In this document: piece after piece, positions 41,351 through 54,523 of the stretch | How the letters are laid out: the number at the start of each line of letters is the position of its first letter | Position numbering within the stretch: the first letter of the stretch is position 1 | Origin: Conus ventricosus | Lineage: Eukaryota > Mollusca > Gastropoda > Neogastropoda > Conidae | Direction: 5' to 3' | DNA: 64,000 bases | Assembly (NCBI GenBank): GCA_018398815.1 | Contig: CM031595.1 | Location: forward strand, 140,444,262 to 140,508,261 | Notes under the pieces: model-generated | What the model was told of the DNA's origin: nothing | What the model saw: only the letters and a program-made list of their open reading frames with translations | Database searches by the model: none | Position numbers and translations under genes: made by a program

Positions 41351-41970
41351 AAGTATACTGATATATGATATGGGTGCTTTAGATTTGCTCACTTTTAAAG
41401 GTACTGAATATTGACATTAGTCCTTTCACGACTTAGTATTTCTATTCACACCTTGTAGCCATATCAAAAGCAACATTTGGGAGAATGCAGTCTTGAAAGC
41501 TGTTATATGTTCAAGGTAAAACCTGGGGAAGACTGTTGTCATTTTTCCTGTTGATTGTATAATTATGTTATTCTACAGATGAACAGATTCTGGAACAATG
41601 AAATCTTCCGCAATCAACACCTGTGCAATGGCCAACTGCCAGAGGAAGTGTTCACCTCATCGGGGGTAGACCGGTCAGTGGTCAGCACATTGTGCACGAT
41701 ACCCAGCACAGAGTGGATTCAAACCTGAAAGAGCATAACTACACTGAGGCCCAGATCATCTCGTGGGTGAAGAAGGTGAAGGGAGATTTTGGCTCACATT
41801 TGTGTATTGTGTTTGTTTTCAAATGTTTTTAAGATTTAGAACTGTATTAGAATGTTAGGAGAGTTATATATATATCCTGTGGTGTTTAAAAAGCGTAAAG
41901 GTTGCCTGTTTGTTGTCGGGTGTGGGATAATTGTGTTTATGTGCGTGAATGTATGTGCTAATGTTATGTA

Positions 41971-42068
<98 letters not shown>

Positions 42069-45000
42069 AACACACACACCGGTCCTTACCCTCTCCTCAC
42101 TTTTCCTTGAAAGCAGTATGGAAACACATGCACAGAAATAAGATAAGTAATTCCATGTGATGTAACACAATATTGAGATGGAGTAGTAAATAACTTTGCA
42201 TGTACAGATAAAACTGTTACTGTAAATTTATGCTTTTTACATGTTACTATATATTACAAACTAGAATATTATACAGGTAAACTGATCTATAAGTGTATAA
42301 TGATTGGCCATAGAAAACTGTCTGTCTGATGCTGGTTGTGGCGTGCAAAGTGTGTGCTGGGGGATGGGTGTGTTTTGTTGTGTACTTCCTTCCCTCGCCC
42401 ACCTCCCATCCTTCCCTTGAAAGCATTTTGTAAACAAACAAACAGAAATAAGATAATTCATGTCACATTTTGTAAACAAACAACAGAAATAAGATAATTC
42501 ATGTCACATTGATGTTTTCTGAGGAATGGACAATAATAATCAACAGGCAATGTTGATGTGAATTTATATTTTTACAATTTAATGTTCATTACAAACTAAA
42601 ATGTACATTTAGACTGATATATATATACCTACACATTGATATGTCATTTAAACTCCTGTCACCACTGCAACATACCAGCAGCTGCTAACTTTTACCTTTC
42701 TTCTACCCCAGGTGGAGGATGCCTACCAGTCAGTCCCGCGCTGTTACACCACCATAGACACAGAGACAGGGTCAAAGATCCAAGTGTGCACCTCCATGAA
42801 TGCTGACTTGTTTGACAACAAAGGAATGTACTGGATGCGCCTCATGACCACATTGGAATCTCTTGTGTCCCACTTGGTCCCCAAAGATGACAAGGACAGT
42901 GCTGTAGGGACGGTGGATTCTCTCACACGAATGATGGATGTGCTGAAGGATGCTTTCTTGAACAAAACTCTGCAGAGGTGAGGTCTTCATCCTGATTTTT
43001 CAATCTTAAGTCCTGATGATTATGACTGATCAAGGTGGGGAGAGGAAAAAAAAGTTTTGTGGGACAGACACTCATAAGACTAGGCTCTGTCTTGAAGCAT
43101 GTCATTCCAGTTGGCAGCTGTTCACTGTAAAGGTTGATTGTCATAAGTTATCTTTAGACTTTACCTAACAATTTCAGAGTCTCTCTTTTTTTTAGTGTTG
43201 GTCTCTTAGCTTTCACACCTTCCTTGCCCTCCCCCATTGCTTTTATTCCCATGCCGCTCATTTTCGCCGCTGACACACAGCTCTACCCAGGTATTCTGTC
43301 ACAGTCTCAGGTATCTTGTAAAGGTACAGTTGGTCAGGAAGCAAACAATGGAATATGCCATTAATAAGGATTCGTTTCTCAATCTGTATTTTTCAATTCT
43401 TTGTGGGGTTTTGTTCTGACACTTTAATCTGTGTTCGGAAATGTGTTCTGTTTCCTCCTCAAACAAATGAGGGATGAGAACACTTGACTGACAATCTGAT
43501 GGTCAAGGGGTTGAGCTCCAACAGTATGTGGTGAGTGAAACATGGCGACAGACTTTTCTGTTGTCCCAGGTCAACGCGGTCTAAGTGCAAACCTGCTAAT
43601 AGTTACTCTCTTTCACCTATATACCCACAAAGAAGATCAGACACCTATGTTAGAGCTTCTGTAATCTGTATGTGAACACCACAAAAATGATAGGTAAATT
43701 GGGCTAGACAGTGCTGCAGGCAATAAATAGTGGGGGGCGGGGGTGGGGGGGGTGGGGGGGGGAGTTCAATCTGAGGCAAAATGAGTTTTCTTCACCTGGC
43801 TGTTGCAGTGTCATTGATTGAATATGTACTTAATTGATTTTGCTTGAATGAACTAGGTATGTGATAGGTTCATAATTTTGCATACCTTTGCCTTCATATT
43901 ATGTGAGAATATTTTCCCTCAAAAGATTTCCTGTTCAACTGCACCACTTTGGAGCTCCGTACCTTTTGATTTTTCAATGTAACTTCATAAGAGACCGTTT
44001 ATGTACCATTGAAAAGATCTTTCTCTGCCCTTTCTATTACATACATCTCTCAGTAAAAATGCAGCTTATCCATTATTTTGTGGGAGGTTGTCACATATGG
44101 GCATTTGGTGGGCTGCACAAACACAAAGTACCGAGCATGTACCAAGACACTTGGAGAGGAGGTGGGCATTACAAAGCATTCCCCATTGTTTATTAAAATG
44201 TTGTAAGGATCACTGAGATAGCTGAGATATCATTACATTTATCAAGGACATCATGTTTTCACCCATCTCTGTTTGTTTATTTGTCTACAAGATCGTGCAT
44301 AAATAATAATGATTTGTATTTCCCCACATCCTATGCATAAAAAGAATGGGAAGTGACTCTTCAAGTCCATACCCACTTTTACTTCCCCTGGTGAGAAAAT
44401 TATTTTCGTTTACTTGGAAACTGACTTCTCACTTAAAATGAGAAAGTGAATGAACACAAGCCCACCCATTGACCCTTTCTTTTTTGCCTCTCATGTTACA
44501 ATAGATCATGTTTTTTTCTCTCATTTCGCACAGATCCATATCAAACAGCGTAGCCAGCATATGTTGAACCTGTACAGGGGTCTGTGCTTCTCTTGTATGC
44601 ACTTCTAGTTTTTCAAATGTATTACATGACACTCCTGCGACCTGTTGGTCATGGGATCTCACCATGGTACGATTTTGAAATGTATTCTGTCGGAATGGTG
44701 ACTCTGACTTCATAATTTAAAAAAAAAGAAATGTATGTTTTTGTTTTACCCAGTGCCATGAACTATCTGGAAGCCGTGGACAGAATGGGGGAGAAGTCAC
44801 AGGAGTGGCTGGTGTTCAAGCAGATCATGAGCTTCCTTCAGTCAGCTGGTGAGCTGCTCAACTCTGGGTTGCACCGAGCAACAGGTCAGTCAGCTTTTTT
44901 GTTGTTGTTGCTTTTTTCCTTCAGATATCATTTCACAACACTCATCATCTTCTAGACCATACACACTGAGAGTGGAGGGGGTGGATGAGGAGGGAGAAGA

Positions 45001-48000
45001 AACAGGGTTTGGAGGAAAGGCTGAGAAGGAGAAAAGGAGCGGGGAGGAAGTGGGTTGGAAGGGAGACTGAGGAGGGGAGTTTCCTAGTGTAAATTTTTTT
45101 CCATAATGGATTATAGCTTTTGTGCTTTTTTTTTTCAGTTTCAAATCAGTTTGCCAAGGTGGAAAAGAAAGACAAAATAGTTAGATGTTCTGATAGTCAC
45201 ATTTGACTGTTCATGTGAAGAAAAAGAAACACCCGAAGGTGCTGGGGAGGACCCAGAGAAGCACTGTCTTCACCTGCCTTTAGAGCAGCCCTGTACCACC
45301 CTTGGAGGCCTGCGCTGTGTTGACGATGGGTACAGGCACGCGCAGGACACTCCATTAAGATATCAAGGGACATAACTGCTCCTGAACAGAGGCAAATCAG
45401 ACTGCAGGATGCAACTCATAACAGCCTTAAAATAGCATCCCCCATGGGTGTACCAGCCCGTATTTCATGACTGCAGAGCCCACCGGCGAGAAACACCACC
45501 CTCCAGCTGCCGAGCACACCCCACAGACCCAACCACCCATGCCCACGGACAGATGAAGACAGTGCCACTCCAGACACAGCCAAGCTTTCGCCATACGGTC
45601 TTATGTGCCCTCAAGAGAGAATCCAAAGTTGTAGTCTTTCCCACTGTCAACAGGACTTTCCCTGTGGTCAGTGGGTCTTTCCTCACCGTCACTGGACCTT
45701 TCTCCAGGGTCAGCCTAGTTAAGGCAAAGAAGAAAAAGAAACACCCGAAGGTGCTGGGGAGGACCCAGAGAAGCACTGTCTTCACCTGCCTTTAGAGCAG
45801 CCCTGTACCACCCTTGGAGGCCTGCGCTGTGTTGACGATGGGTACAGGCACGCGCAGGACACTCCATTAAGATATCAAGGGACATAACTGCTCCTGAACA
45901 GAGGCAAATCAGACTGCAGGATGCAACTCATAACAGCCTTAAAATAGCATCCCCCATGGGTGTACCAGCCCGTATTTCATGACTGCAGAGCCCACCGGCG
46001 AGAAACACCACCCTCCAGCTGCCGAGCACACCCCACAGACCCAACCACCCATGCCCACGGACAGATGAAGACAGTGCCACTCCAGACACAGCCAAGCTTT
46101 CGCCATACGGTCTTATGTGCCCTCAAGAGAGAATCCAAAGTTGTAGTCTTTCCCACTGTCAACATGATTGACTGTCAATGCTGTGATTGTCCCATGATTG
46201 ACTGTCAATGCTGGGATTGTCCCATGATTGACTGTCAATGCTGGGATTGTCCCATGATTGACTGTCAATGCTGTGATTGTCCCATGATTGACTGTCAATG
46301 CTGGGATTGTCCCATGATTGACTGTCAATGCTGGGATTGCCCCATGATTGACTGTCAATGCTGTGATTGTCCCATGATTGATTGTCAATGCTGGGATTGT
46401 CCATGATTGATTGTCAATGCTGGGATTGTCCCATGATTGACTGTCAATGCTGGGATTGTCCCATGATTGACTGTCAATGCTGGGATTGTCCCATGATTGA
46501 CTGTCAATGATGTGATTGTCCCATCATTGACTGTCAATGCTGTGATTGTCCCATGATTGACTGTCAATGCTGTGATTGTCCCATGATTGACTGTCAATGC
46601 TGGGATTGTCCCATGATTGACTGTCAATGCTGGGATTGTCCCACGATTGACTGTCAATGCTGGGATTGTCCCATCTTTGACTGTCAATGCTGGGATTGTC
46701 CCATGATTGACTGTCAATGCTGGGATTGTCCTATGATTGACTGTCAATACTGTGATTGTCCCATGATTGACTGTCGATGCTGTGATTGTCCCATGATTGA
46801 CTGTCAATGCTGGATTGTCCCATGATTGACTGTCAATGATGTGATTGTCCCATGTTGACTGTCAATGCTGTGATTGTCCCATGATTGACTGTCAATGCTG
46901 GGATTGTCCTATGATGACTGTCAATGCGTGATTGTCCCATGATTGACTGTCAATGCTGTGATTGTCCCATGATTGACTGTTAATGCTGTGATTGTCCCAT
47001 GATATGACGGGTTTAGATGCTGTAATCTGATTGTCCCATGATAAACTGTTAATGCTGTCATCCCATGATTGACTGTTAATGCTGTCATTGTCCCATGATA
47101 ACTGTTAATGCTGTCATTGTCCCATGATTGACTGTTAATGATGTCATTGTCCTGTGATAGTGGATGCTGTGGTTTTTCCACGATTGACATTTGATGCTGT
47201 CATTGTCCTCTATCTGATATTAATGCTGTGATTATGTCATCATTAATTGCTGATGGTATGATTGTCCCATGATAGATGTTAATGTTTTGACAGGCCTGTG
47301 ACTGACTGTTGATGTTTATGCTGTCATTGTCCCATAATTGGTTGTTACTGTTGTGACTGTCCCATGGTCAACGGTTAATGATGTCATTGTTCATTAATTG
47401 ATCGTTGATGTGGCATTGTTCATTAATTAATCATTGATGTGGCATTGTTCTATAATTGACTGTTGATGCTTGCCATGATTGACAAGTCAGGCTGTGAAAG
47501 TTCAGTGACTGACTCTTAATGACTGTTAATGTTGTGATTGTCCAAGATTGCTGTTAACTGGGTTGTGATCGCCTCATTGTGTGGCAGATGGGTCTGGCAC
47601 AATATCTCTGCAGAAACTGCTGCCAGATTCCCAGAAGCTTGCCGACATCCTGGGTGACCTTCTGGGTCCTACCTCTGCTGCTGAGATGTTAACTGCTTCC
47701 ATCAATCCCGAGCTGGTGAGAATTCAATGAGATCATTTTTTTCTTGATTGTTATTGGTAACTATACGGCGGCATTTATTGAGTTCTTGAAACACTAAGTT
47801 ATGCACAATGTTTACACCCTTAAAATGAACGCAGTTGCTGGTTGCAGCACTGCACAACACAGGAAAGGTTGAAGTTCTGCATCAAACGTCATAGTCAGAA
47901 ACAGAGATTTGGGGGAATGTGATTTTGCTTGTTATCTAAACTTTGATTGGTCATTAGTTATTTCTGCATAGATTCAAGTTTGTTAGTGATGTGAACATTG

Positions 48001-51000
48001 ATTTTGTTTGTTAGTGGATGTGAACATTGATTTTGTTTGTTAGTGGATGTGAACATTGATTTGTTTGTTAGTGGATGTGAACATTGATTTTGTTTGTTAG
48101 TGGATGTGAACATTGATTTTGTTTGTTAGTGGATGTGAACATTGATTTTGTTTGTTAGTGGATGTGAACATTGATTTTGTTTGTTAGTGGATGTGAACAT
48201 TGATTTTGTTTGTTAGTGGATGTGAACATTGATTTTGTTTGTTAGTGGATGTGAACATTGATTTTGTTTGTTAGTGGATGTGAACATTGATTTTGTTTAT
48301 TGGTTTGTTTGTTTGTTTTGCATCTACTGTGGAACTGTTGTCTGTTTTAGAATGAATATCATTCTCATTCAGGCTTTTTTTCAATTAGCTTTGTGGCCCT
48401 TTGCGGTCGGCTGGGCTATAAGCAACATTATCTTATCTCTTATGAGCTTCTGGTCAAGTGTACCAATTCGGACCAATGTAAGAAAGAGAGAGAGAAAAGA
48501 CAGGTAACAGTAGCTTATGTCTGTTCCTGATAACAAATAAAAGTCAATAAACTGGAAAAATTTCACACAACATTTCAATTTTTGCTGTTACTTACAAGCA
48601 AAGTGAAAAGCATTTCTTTTCATGATAACAGTTGATCAATTATCATGATTAATCAATAAAAGCAGAACATGACATTTGAGACATAAAAAAGGAACCATAA
48701 AGAATCTGTCTTGAGGAAAGAATAGTTGGTTACTTGTCAGTAACTTGTGCAATTTTCACACATCATAGTCACATTTCACAAGTTCTTGTATGGATGTTGC
48801 AGTTCTATGAGTTATCCATCGGCAATCTTCAAAGAGTGGCATGTGACCCATCCAGTTTTCGTCAATGTTCAAGTTCCCAACCGGCACCAATGTCACCGCC
48901 GTCCAGGTGTCACTGTGTGAGGCTGCAACACAGCGTGCATCCCGCATGCAGGAACTGATTGATCTCTTCCAGGCTGGAGACGTGCTGATGGAGGTAAGGT
49001 GCTGAAAAACAGCGAGGGGTCATTGAGAAATGTATCATCTGGCTCTCATGGGTATTTTGAACCATTCAGTACTCGTATTCATTTGATGATTCTTACCAAG
49101 TGCATTCAAAGACTTTATTTGCACATTTAATTGCTGATTCTCTTTCATTTTTTTGTTTTGTTTTTTGTTTATTTGTTTTTGTTTGTTTGTTTTTTGTCAT
49201 TTGTTTAGTGTTGGACTTATTTGCCTTTGTTTTGTTATCGTGTTTTTTGTACATTTTATTTGTCTGTTTCTTAGTATTGTGTAGAATTTTTGTTATCCCG
49301 TGCCACTGCAAGAAAAAACTGAATAGATACATGAGAAGAAAGAAATGAAATGTGAAAATGTAGTGAAAGAAAATAAAGAATAAAGACTTTTGACTTTCAG
49401 CTGGACCAGTTGGTGAGAGGGAACTACAGCAGTGCTGCCAGCGACATGGGTCTGTGGCAGGCATTGCACACCACAGTGTCAGACATGTTGGCCTACTTTG
49501 AGCAGATCCAGAATGGTCAGCTGGACGCGTCCATGTCTCAATCATGGCTGGATCCCATCTTGCAGCAGCTGACCAACCTGAACGAGCAGCCAGTTGAGAA
49601 GTAGGTATTGTGTAGCGGATGTGGAGTGACTGACTGTTTGTATGGGAGTTATGGAGTGACAGAATCTGTATATGGTTTGTGTCGTTTTTGTAGGGAAGAA
49701 GGGCAAGGAGAAGTGCATCACAAGTGTGTTTGTGTGTGGGCATGTCTGTGAGAGAGAGTGAGTATGAATGAGTATGCTTCCTAGAAAGAGAAGTGGAAAG
49801 GAGAGTGATGGCAGTTATTTCTTTCTTTTTCCTTTCAGAAGAAATATTTTGAATAAAGATGTAAAATGTTTTTCTTCTGATTAGTACATTTTAAAGATGA
49901 TCTTGTCACAATCACATGTAATTTCATCACCTTTGTCGGAATACTGCTGTAGCTTAGCCTTTTAAAAGTATTGCTTATTACATTTATGTATTGTTTGGAA
50001 GCACAGCAAATGCAGGTCAGATTCTATGGTGATAAAAGAGTGGCATATACACTGACATTTTGTTACAGTATGGACATGGTCTGTCGGAGTTACGTGGCCA
50101 TGATAGGAGGCACCACTGTCTTCCAGGCCAGCGAGAGTGATCTGGTCTTCATGTCAAGAACTATGGCTGTTGCTGCCAATGTCATGCCAATGATACCAAG
50201 TGAGTCATGTGTGGATGTGTGTGAGTGTTTGTGCATTTTGTGTGTAATAATGTTTTTGTTGTGCCGCAGTAATGTGCACACTGATCAATGTGTTTGTGTT
50301 TACTGGTCAGTTTGTCTGTTCCTTCACCTGCCATACGTTGATTTATCAAAAGTGGGGTTAAGTCCACCAAAGGGAATGTTTTTTTCATGTGTCTGTCTGT
50401 TTCCTTTTTGTTTTGTTTTGTCTTTTTGTTTTTTACCCACAAGATTACACAAATATTGTGGAACCAGTGCTGAAACATTGTGGTAGGCAAATTGAATTTA
50501 ACCAAAGAACAACCTCATGAACTGTTTGCATGGGTCCCTGGTGCACATCTAGATCAAAGAGAGGATCCAGGTTCTGATCATCAAAAACTGTCCGACTGAT
50601 ATGGACAAAACGTGGTGGAAAGATGGAATGTGGCCCGTGATATTCTGGTCTGGATCCATGGTGCAGGTTTGGATCAAAGGGGGGATTAGGATCTGCTTGA
50701 CCATGGTGGAGGGCTGTGCGCTCGCATGTCTCCTCCTTGTTTGTTTTTGCACTGTTATTGGAGGCAGCACTGAGCTTTACATTGGGATCGTAAATTACTG
50801 TACAGGCACACGAAAGTGATTATGTATCTTACTTTCAAAATGATTGCTATATGATTGTCCCAAGAAGACTGAGCTGAAGCTAACCAAGAAGTGTTTTATT
50901 TCCAGAACTGGATGGGCTGGTTTGCGCCATGACTAAACCAGATGGCCTTGACCTTGTTGCTGGAGTGAACTTCCTGAGACAGAATGGGCTGGACTCTTTA

Positions 51001-53051
51001 TTGGAATCGGTAATACCATTCTAGAGGGTTGAGAGAATTTGAATCCTCCTTCTCCCAGTAAATGAGAGCTTCTGTCTGTCAAATGTGGATATGGATTTAA
51101 TGAGAACAAATCTATGGAATTGTGTATTTCGCCTAAGTATTTTGGAATGTTTGTAATATACTGATCACACATCTTTTCATAAAAATTAAGAAACTGTCTT
51201 TTGGATAGGTGTGGGACTTGGATGGTGGGCTTTTATAGATCTTTCCCAGGATTAGAGTATAGACCCTGACATTGAGCTGTGCAAACACTGATAATGCAAG
51301 TTTACATTTATTTTTCAATAAAATGTGATTTATTTCATGTTGAAATAGTACTGTGGTGGGAACAGAGTAATAAGGCAGACTGATGCTTTGCAGTTTTCTT
51401 CTTTTGCACAGTCACGCACTCACCTTATCAAATGCAGCAACGGGCAACAAGGATGTGATTTGAATCCAAATGATGCGGAGATAGCAGTCCTATTAGCTCC
51501 TTTTTCAGAAGAGATTTTCTTTTCTGTCTTTTTTTTTCTAAAATGAAATATAAAGATTTTATGTATGTGGAGTTTGGCATGACTGAATGCATCCCCACAA
51601 AATATGGCATCACAGAACCATAGCTCAATCAGTTATCAAGATCCAACACTGACAAAACTTTTAAGCTATGGCTGAATGTGCCTTTGAGTGCAGTAACAAT
51701 ACAATATAAAGCTTGAAGAAAGCAGTACTAGACAACCACAAAACTGGCAAAGAAGTAAAGGTCAACCATCATGAGCTCTGAAGGATCAGAACTTTCTCAA
51801 AATTATTGAGAAGTGGTGAAAAGCTGGAAATCATGTCCCCTGTAAATTAAGCTACGAATCATTACAGCACAGTCTTAAGACTGAATGGTAACTGGCCTTA
51901 GTGGCTTAATCAGGCCTATTTCCTCTCTGGGTTTTGCCCAAATTATTCCAACAAAATGCTTAGTTTCCAGGAAATGCCATACATGCCAGGTAAATGCTAT
52001 AAATCCCATGTGTTTGGAAAGCCATGTGTTAATGTTTTTCTTTTTATGTAAAACAATAAAAACGAAAGAAACAAACACATGTAATCTTAAATTCTTCACA
52101 ACTTGTCCATGTATGAAAGTATTTTTGCATTCTGTCTTCTATGTTAATTTTTGTCACACTAGATTGCCACAGCTTTTGGTCTGTAAATATATTATCATTT
52201 AAGAGGCATGTTGGGATGGTTGAAACCTCCATATGCCTATTTCTAACTACATTATTATTATAGCCAATATAGACAAAGCAAAACAAAAACAAAACAAAAC
52301 AAACAAACAAACAAACCTCCAGTAATTCACATGAAAGAAACAGAGCATGCTTCAAGAAACAGGTTATTTTTGGGGAGGGAGGGTTAATGATAGACATTCC
52401 ACGTGTGTGTATGTAACTTATTGATCAACTTTATTGTGCAGGTATCAAACTTCATGGAGAATGGCACAAAGGGTGAGTTTCAGTGCTCTGAGCTGCTTGA
52501 GCCAACGGCGGCAATGCTGAGGTGGGTTCAGAACCTCACCCAGCCTGAATCTGACTTCAACATGGAGCGTTTGGGGTATTGCCTGGAACAGGGGTCTCGT
52601 CAGTTTGCGACTGTCCTAGATGGCTTCAACCAGTGAGTGGGCTGCTTTGTGCCACCATCCTCATTTGATTGATAAAATCTGTTTCTAAAGGGCAACAATC
52701 ATGTTTGATTGATAAAATCTGTTTCTAAAGGGCAACAATCATGTTTAATTGATGAAATCTATTTCCAAAGGGCAAGAATTTCTGTTCAGTATAATGGTTT
52801 TTGTTTGTTAACATTTTTTTGCTTTGAGGTTTATTTGTTGTACTGTGTCCTTGCATGTTGTCAAGGTTGTCAGTATCTTTACTGTCCTTATCCTCATTGT
52901 CCTTGACTGTATTCAAAGTTGTCATGTGAATGTTATTACCATCGTTGCCTACACATACACACACACTCAAACACACATACACACCAATCAAGTGTGTGCG
53001 CAAATACATGTACACACACACACACACACACACACACACCAGCACACGCAC

Positions 53052-53111
<60 letters not shown>

Positions 53112-53217
53112 ACACACACACACACACACCAGCACACACACACACCATACACACATATGCACGCATGCACACTCGCATGCATGCAGGCCCGTACACACGC
53201 ACGCACACGCACGCACT

Positions 53218-53253
<36 letters not shown>

Positions 53254-53270
53254 CACACGCACGCACACAC

Positions 53271-53334
<64 letters not shown>

Positions 53335-54489
53335 CCATTTTATTGGTGATCCAGCATAATTGTTACCCTCTTCACTCCTACCCACTTTCCTCTCATTCTC
53401 TCTGTCTTTCTGCCTCTCCTTTCCTGCCTCTGTTTTATGAACTGTGCTTCATTCCCCTTCTTCTTTCATACATTGTCATTCTCATGCTGACTTCTATCAG
53501 GGTAGTATTGTTTTGTGCATTTTGTTGCCTGTTGAAACATTTGAAGGAAACATTTGTCAAAAAATGACTTGTCTGTTTTACATTGTACACTAGATCTGCA
53601 TTGCTGTACACATTGTTCTGTGTGTTCATTCAGATTCTGTCATGTTGAGTTGTCAGGGTAATTTAATTACTATCCTTGCCCACACCTTGTTGAGGTGTCA
53701 CTGAATATCACAAAGCTTTTTTATCCTCTAATTGCTACTCATGTCCTGCCGGTGTGTTTGCCTGGTCAGGTTGTACCAGGTAGTGACCGACATGTCCCAC
53801 GTACTGAGTGAAGATGATCTCGGCGCTCTGCTGCACAACTCAGGGGAGACAAACAAGGTCCTCAACTTCATCCTGACCATCCTCTCACAGGAAAAAACAG
53901 GTACTGGCTGCACTGATCTGGCAGGGAGAGGTCACAATATACATTCTCTTCCCTTTAGTCTTGTGTTAATGGTTTCATTCAGTGTCATTTTACTTGGATA
54001 AAGTGATGATCACAGAAAATTGAAAATGATGGACGACTTCGCTGATGTGGCAAATAAAAGTCTTCATGTGGTTTTATTTGTTTTGTATTGTGTAAAAGTT
54101 GACCAGTGTACCAAGCGCATGTCAGATGAGTATGTTGTTCCCAGTTTTTTTTTCTTTTTTCTATCACATGCTAACCTTCAGATTTTGACATCTTTGGTAA
54201 TAAACTTGCAGGCTTGGAAAAAGCTATTGAGACAAATTCACTTGTTCTTAAAATGATAAGATCTCACATACCCATTAAAAAGCAATTCATTTTCAACTGC
54301 TGTTTCAACTATATCTACCTAGTCATGAGGTCATGGTTTATAAAGAATAAGAAACTTGACAAATACAGATAAAGGAAAGGCAAACAATGACAAACAATCA
54401 AAAAAAAGGTTAAAAAAAAAGTGTTAACGAACAAAGGAAGCAGCATGAAATGTGCACACACATATATGCACGCACACACTCTCACACAC

Positions 54490-54523
<34 letters not shown>

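Noticed and set aside
45448..45795. A 115-codon frame in the 512-bp duplication
   Set aside because: It occurs in two copies with no homologous motif, and the second copy is broken by the array; probably a non-coding repeat.
46164..46807. MIDCQCWDCP-like and TVNHGTIPAL-like repeat proteins
   Set aside because: The 30-bp unit is a multiple of three and therefore open on both strands; there is no start context or splice support.
46164..47000. A CRISPR array
   Set aside because: Units are contiguous with no unique spacers, and the context is a eukaryotic intron.
51410..51500. A tRNA-like minus-strand box near 51470
   Set aside because: A single B-box-like match (ggattcaaatc) without a convincing A box.
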